Assembly: GCA_035575835.1 (NCBI GenBank)
Contig: DATLXM010000059.1
Coordinates: forward strand, 1-22,958
Direction of reading: 5' to 3'
Length of the DNA: 22,958 nucleotides
Source of the DNA: Gaiellasilicea sp035575835
Lineage (GTDB): Bacteria > Actinomycetota > Thermoleophilia > Gaiellales > Gaiellaceae
A model generated the notes under the pieces. It saw nothing but the letters and a program-made list of their open reading frames with translations. It ran no database searches and was not told the origin of the DNA. Both the position numbers and the translations under genes were made by a program. Numbering within the stretch: position 1 is the first letter of the stretch; each line of letters starts with the position of its first letter. Positions 21,329-22,958 of the stretch are shown in pieces.

Positions 21329-22958
21329 TGCTCTCGAGCCTCGAGATCGCGCAGGCCGCCCAGCTCCGTCCGATCGGGCAGATCGCCGAGGAGGCGGGCC
21401 TCCAACCCGACGAGGTCGAGCCCTACGGCCGCTTCAAGGCGAAGATCGACCTCTCCGCGCTCGACCGCCTGCGGAGCGCACCCGACGCGAAGCTGATCTG
21501 CGTCACCGCGATCACGCCGACGAAGGCGGGCGAGGGGAAGACGACGACGTCCGTCTCGCTGACCCAGGGGCTCGGTGCGATCGGCAAGCGAGCCGTTCTC
21601 TGCCTGCGCGAGGCCTCAGTGGGGCCGGTGTTCGGGATCAAGGGGGGCGCCGCGGGCGGAGGCTACGCCCAGGTGCTGCCGATGGAGGATCTGAACCTCC
21701 ATTTCACCGGGGACATCCACGCGATCGGGGCGGCGAACAACCTGCTCGCAGCGATGCTCGACTCGCACATCCTGCACGGGAACACGCTCGGGATCGACCC
21801 GCTCTCGATCACCTGGCGGCGCTGCGTCGACATGAACGACCGAGCGCTCCGGCAGATCGTGATCGGGCTCGGCGGCCGGGCGAACGGCTACGCCCGGGAG
21901 ACCGGATTCGACATCACAGCGGCGTCCGAGGTGATGGCGATCGTGGCCGTCGCGCGTGATCTGCACGATCTCCGGGCCCGGCTCGGAGCGATCACGGTCG
22001 CGCACACCTTCGCGGGCGATCCGATCACGGCGGAGCAACTGCGGGCTGCGGGCGCGATGACCGTGCTCCTCAAGGACGCGCTGAAGCCGAACCTCGTCCA
22101 GACGCTGGAAGGCCAGCCGGCGATCGTCCACTGCGGGCCCTTCGCCAACATCGCTCACGGCAACAGCTCGCTCGTTGCCGACCTCGCCGGGCTGAAGCTC
22201 GGCGACTACGTCGTGACCGAGAGCGGCTTCGGCTCCGACATGGGCATGGAGAAGTTCCTGAACATCGTCTGCCGGATCGGCGGGCTCGCCCCGAGCGGGA
22301 TCGTCCTGGTTGCGACCGCGCGCGCGCTGAAGCATCACGGCGGCGACCCCGACGGTGGTCTCGACGCGATCGAGCGAGGGGCCGAGAACATGCGTCGCCA
22401 CCTCGAGATCGTGCAGGAATTCGGCCTGAAGGCGGTCGTCGCCGTCAACCGCTTTCCGACCGACACGAATGATGAGATCGAGCTGGTGCGCCGGCTGGCG
22501 CTCGAGTTCGGCGCCCATGCCGCAGAGGTGAACGACGCGTTCGAGCGGGGCGGCGCAGGTGCGACGGAGCTCGCCGAGGCTGTCGTCGATGCGACGCGCG
22601 AAGCACCGTCGTTCGACTACACCTATCCGCTCGAGGCTTCGATCGAGGAGAAGATCGAGGCGATCGCGAAGCGCGTCTACGGCGCCGACGGCGTCTTCTT
22701 CCTCAAGACGGCAGCCGAGAAGGCCTCCGCATATACCGCCGCGGGTCTCGACCGGCTCCCGATCTGCATGGCGAAGACGCACCTCTCGCTCTCGCACGAC
22801 GCGTCCCTGCTGAATGCGCCCAAGGGCTTCACCGTCACGGTCCGCGACCTCCGCGCCTACACCGGGGCCGGCTGGATCGTCGCGCTCTGCGGGGACATGC
22901 AGACGATGCCGGGCCTCGCCGAACGGCCGGCCGCGTTCACCGTCGACATCGACTCCGA
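21328..22958 (+). CDS. fhs: Formate-tetrahydrofolate ligase, 3' end beyond the window
   Basis: The ATG at 21328 overlaps the soxB stop by one base (TGATG). The visible 543 residues are almost the whole ~557-residue family. The P-loop ITPTKAGEGKTTTSV (62-76) and LREASVGPVFGIKGGAAGGG, MEDLNLHFTGDIHAI and the end AYTGAGWIVALCGDMQTMPG are standard. The enzyme makes 10-formyl-tetrahydrofolate from formate, ATP and tetrahydrofolate. Next to the oxidase it can either recapture formate or, run in reverse with FolD-type activity, release formate and gain ATP from methylene-tetrahydrofolate made during N-demethylation. The frame has no stop up to the window edge, where it is cut in the middle of a codon. 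FolD- or PurU-type genes would be expected beyond. Identification is certain. Confidence 0.96.
   Translation, partial: MLSSLEIAQAAQLRPIGQIAEEAGLQPDEVEPYGRFKAKIDLSALDRLRSAPDAKLICVTAITPTKAGEGKTTTSVSLTQGLGAIGKRAVLCLREASVGPVFGIKGGAAGGGYAQVLPMEDLNLHFTGDIHAIGAANNLLAAMLDSHILHGNTLGIDPLSITWRRCVDMNDRALRQIVIGLGGRANGYARETGFDITAASEVMAIVAVARDLHDLRARLGAITVAHTFAGDPITAEQLRAAGAMTVLLKDALKPNLVQTLEGQPAIVHCGPFANIAHGNSSLVADLAGLKLGDYVVTESGFGSDMGMEKFLNIVCRIGGLAPSGIVLVATARALKHHGGDPDGGLDAIERGAENMRRHLEIVQEFGLKAVVAVNRFPTDTNDEIELVRRLALEFGAHAAEVNDAFERGGAGATELAEAVVDATREAPSFDYTYPLEASIEEKIEAIAKRVYGADGVFFLKTAAEKASAYTAAGLDRLPICMAKTHLSLSHDASLLNAPKGFTVTVRDLRAYTGAGWIVALCGDMQTMPGLAERPAAFTVDIDS

Noticed and set aside
1..22958. CRISPR array, insertion sequence or integrase gene
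   Set aside because: No regularly spaced repeats, transposase motifs or terminal inverted repeats were seen; the integration idea rests only on tRNA-like remnants.

Overview
The window is high-GC DNA (roughly two thirds G+C by eye) with GTG/TTG starts, many 1-4 bp gene overlaps and GC-biased third codon positions. The gene styles (TPR-tailed regulator, MerB-like operon, iron-sulfur SoxA with fhs) suggest an actinobacterium, most likely class Thermoleophilia. That placement is inference; there is no rRNA or marker gene here to prove it.

Left part (1-5050). The tail of a TPR protein is followed by a convergent three-gene minus-strand operon: a small secreted protein, a MauE-like membrane protein fused to a CGPC redoxin, and a proline/cysteine-rich protein with 24 Cys. 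This looks like a dedicated disulfide-forming set. Then come a secreted protein built of three Cys-paired repeats with a clear terminator, and a stretch of gene debris in which the tail of a PhnB-type VOC protein runs into a Cys/His module.

Middle (5135-13200). There is a SAM methyltransferase; an MFS transporter translationally coupled to a persulfide-dioxygenase-like metallo-beta-lactamase protein, divergent from a LysR regulator; a ribokinase-family kinase behind a ferritin-like protein; a broken DUF4440 gene; a GNAT acetyltransferase; and a multipass membrane protein.

Scar region (13200-14330). About 1.1 kb has no intact gene. It holds a degenerate tRNA-Asp-like sequence, a second tRNA T-arm-like motif and a frameshifted C-terminal fragment of an ATP-grasp ligase. 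It reads as an old integration or deletion site.

Metal/sulfur operon (14365-16254). Four overlapping genes encode an ArsR repressor, a one-Cys thioredoxin-like protein, a MerB (organomercurial lyase)-like protein and a rhodanese-CBS protein. In the last gene the codon for the catalytic Cys of the CX4R loop is an in-frame TGA, after which the frame stays open for 159 more codons. This is either a selenocysteine rhodanese or a very recent nonsense mutation, and it is the most interesting point in the window.

Right part (16251-22958). A small Cys-rich protein lies on the minus strand. After a 377-base regulatory gap comes a tightly overlapping operon for a heterotetrameric sarcosine-oxidase-type enzyme (delta, alpha, gamma, beta) and formate-tetrahydrofolate ligase, cut by the window edge. 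The oxidase would pass an N-methyl carbon to tetrahydrofolate and Fhs would connect that pool with formate and ATP. The alpha subunit keeps cysteines for two [2Fe-2S] clusters, unlike classical SoxA, and the delta gene appears to start at a non-standard ATA codon.
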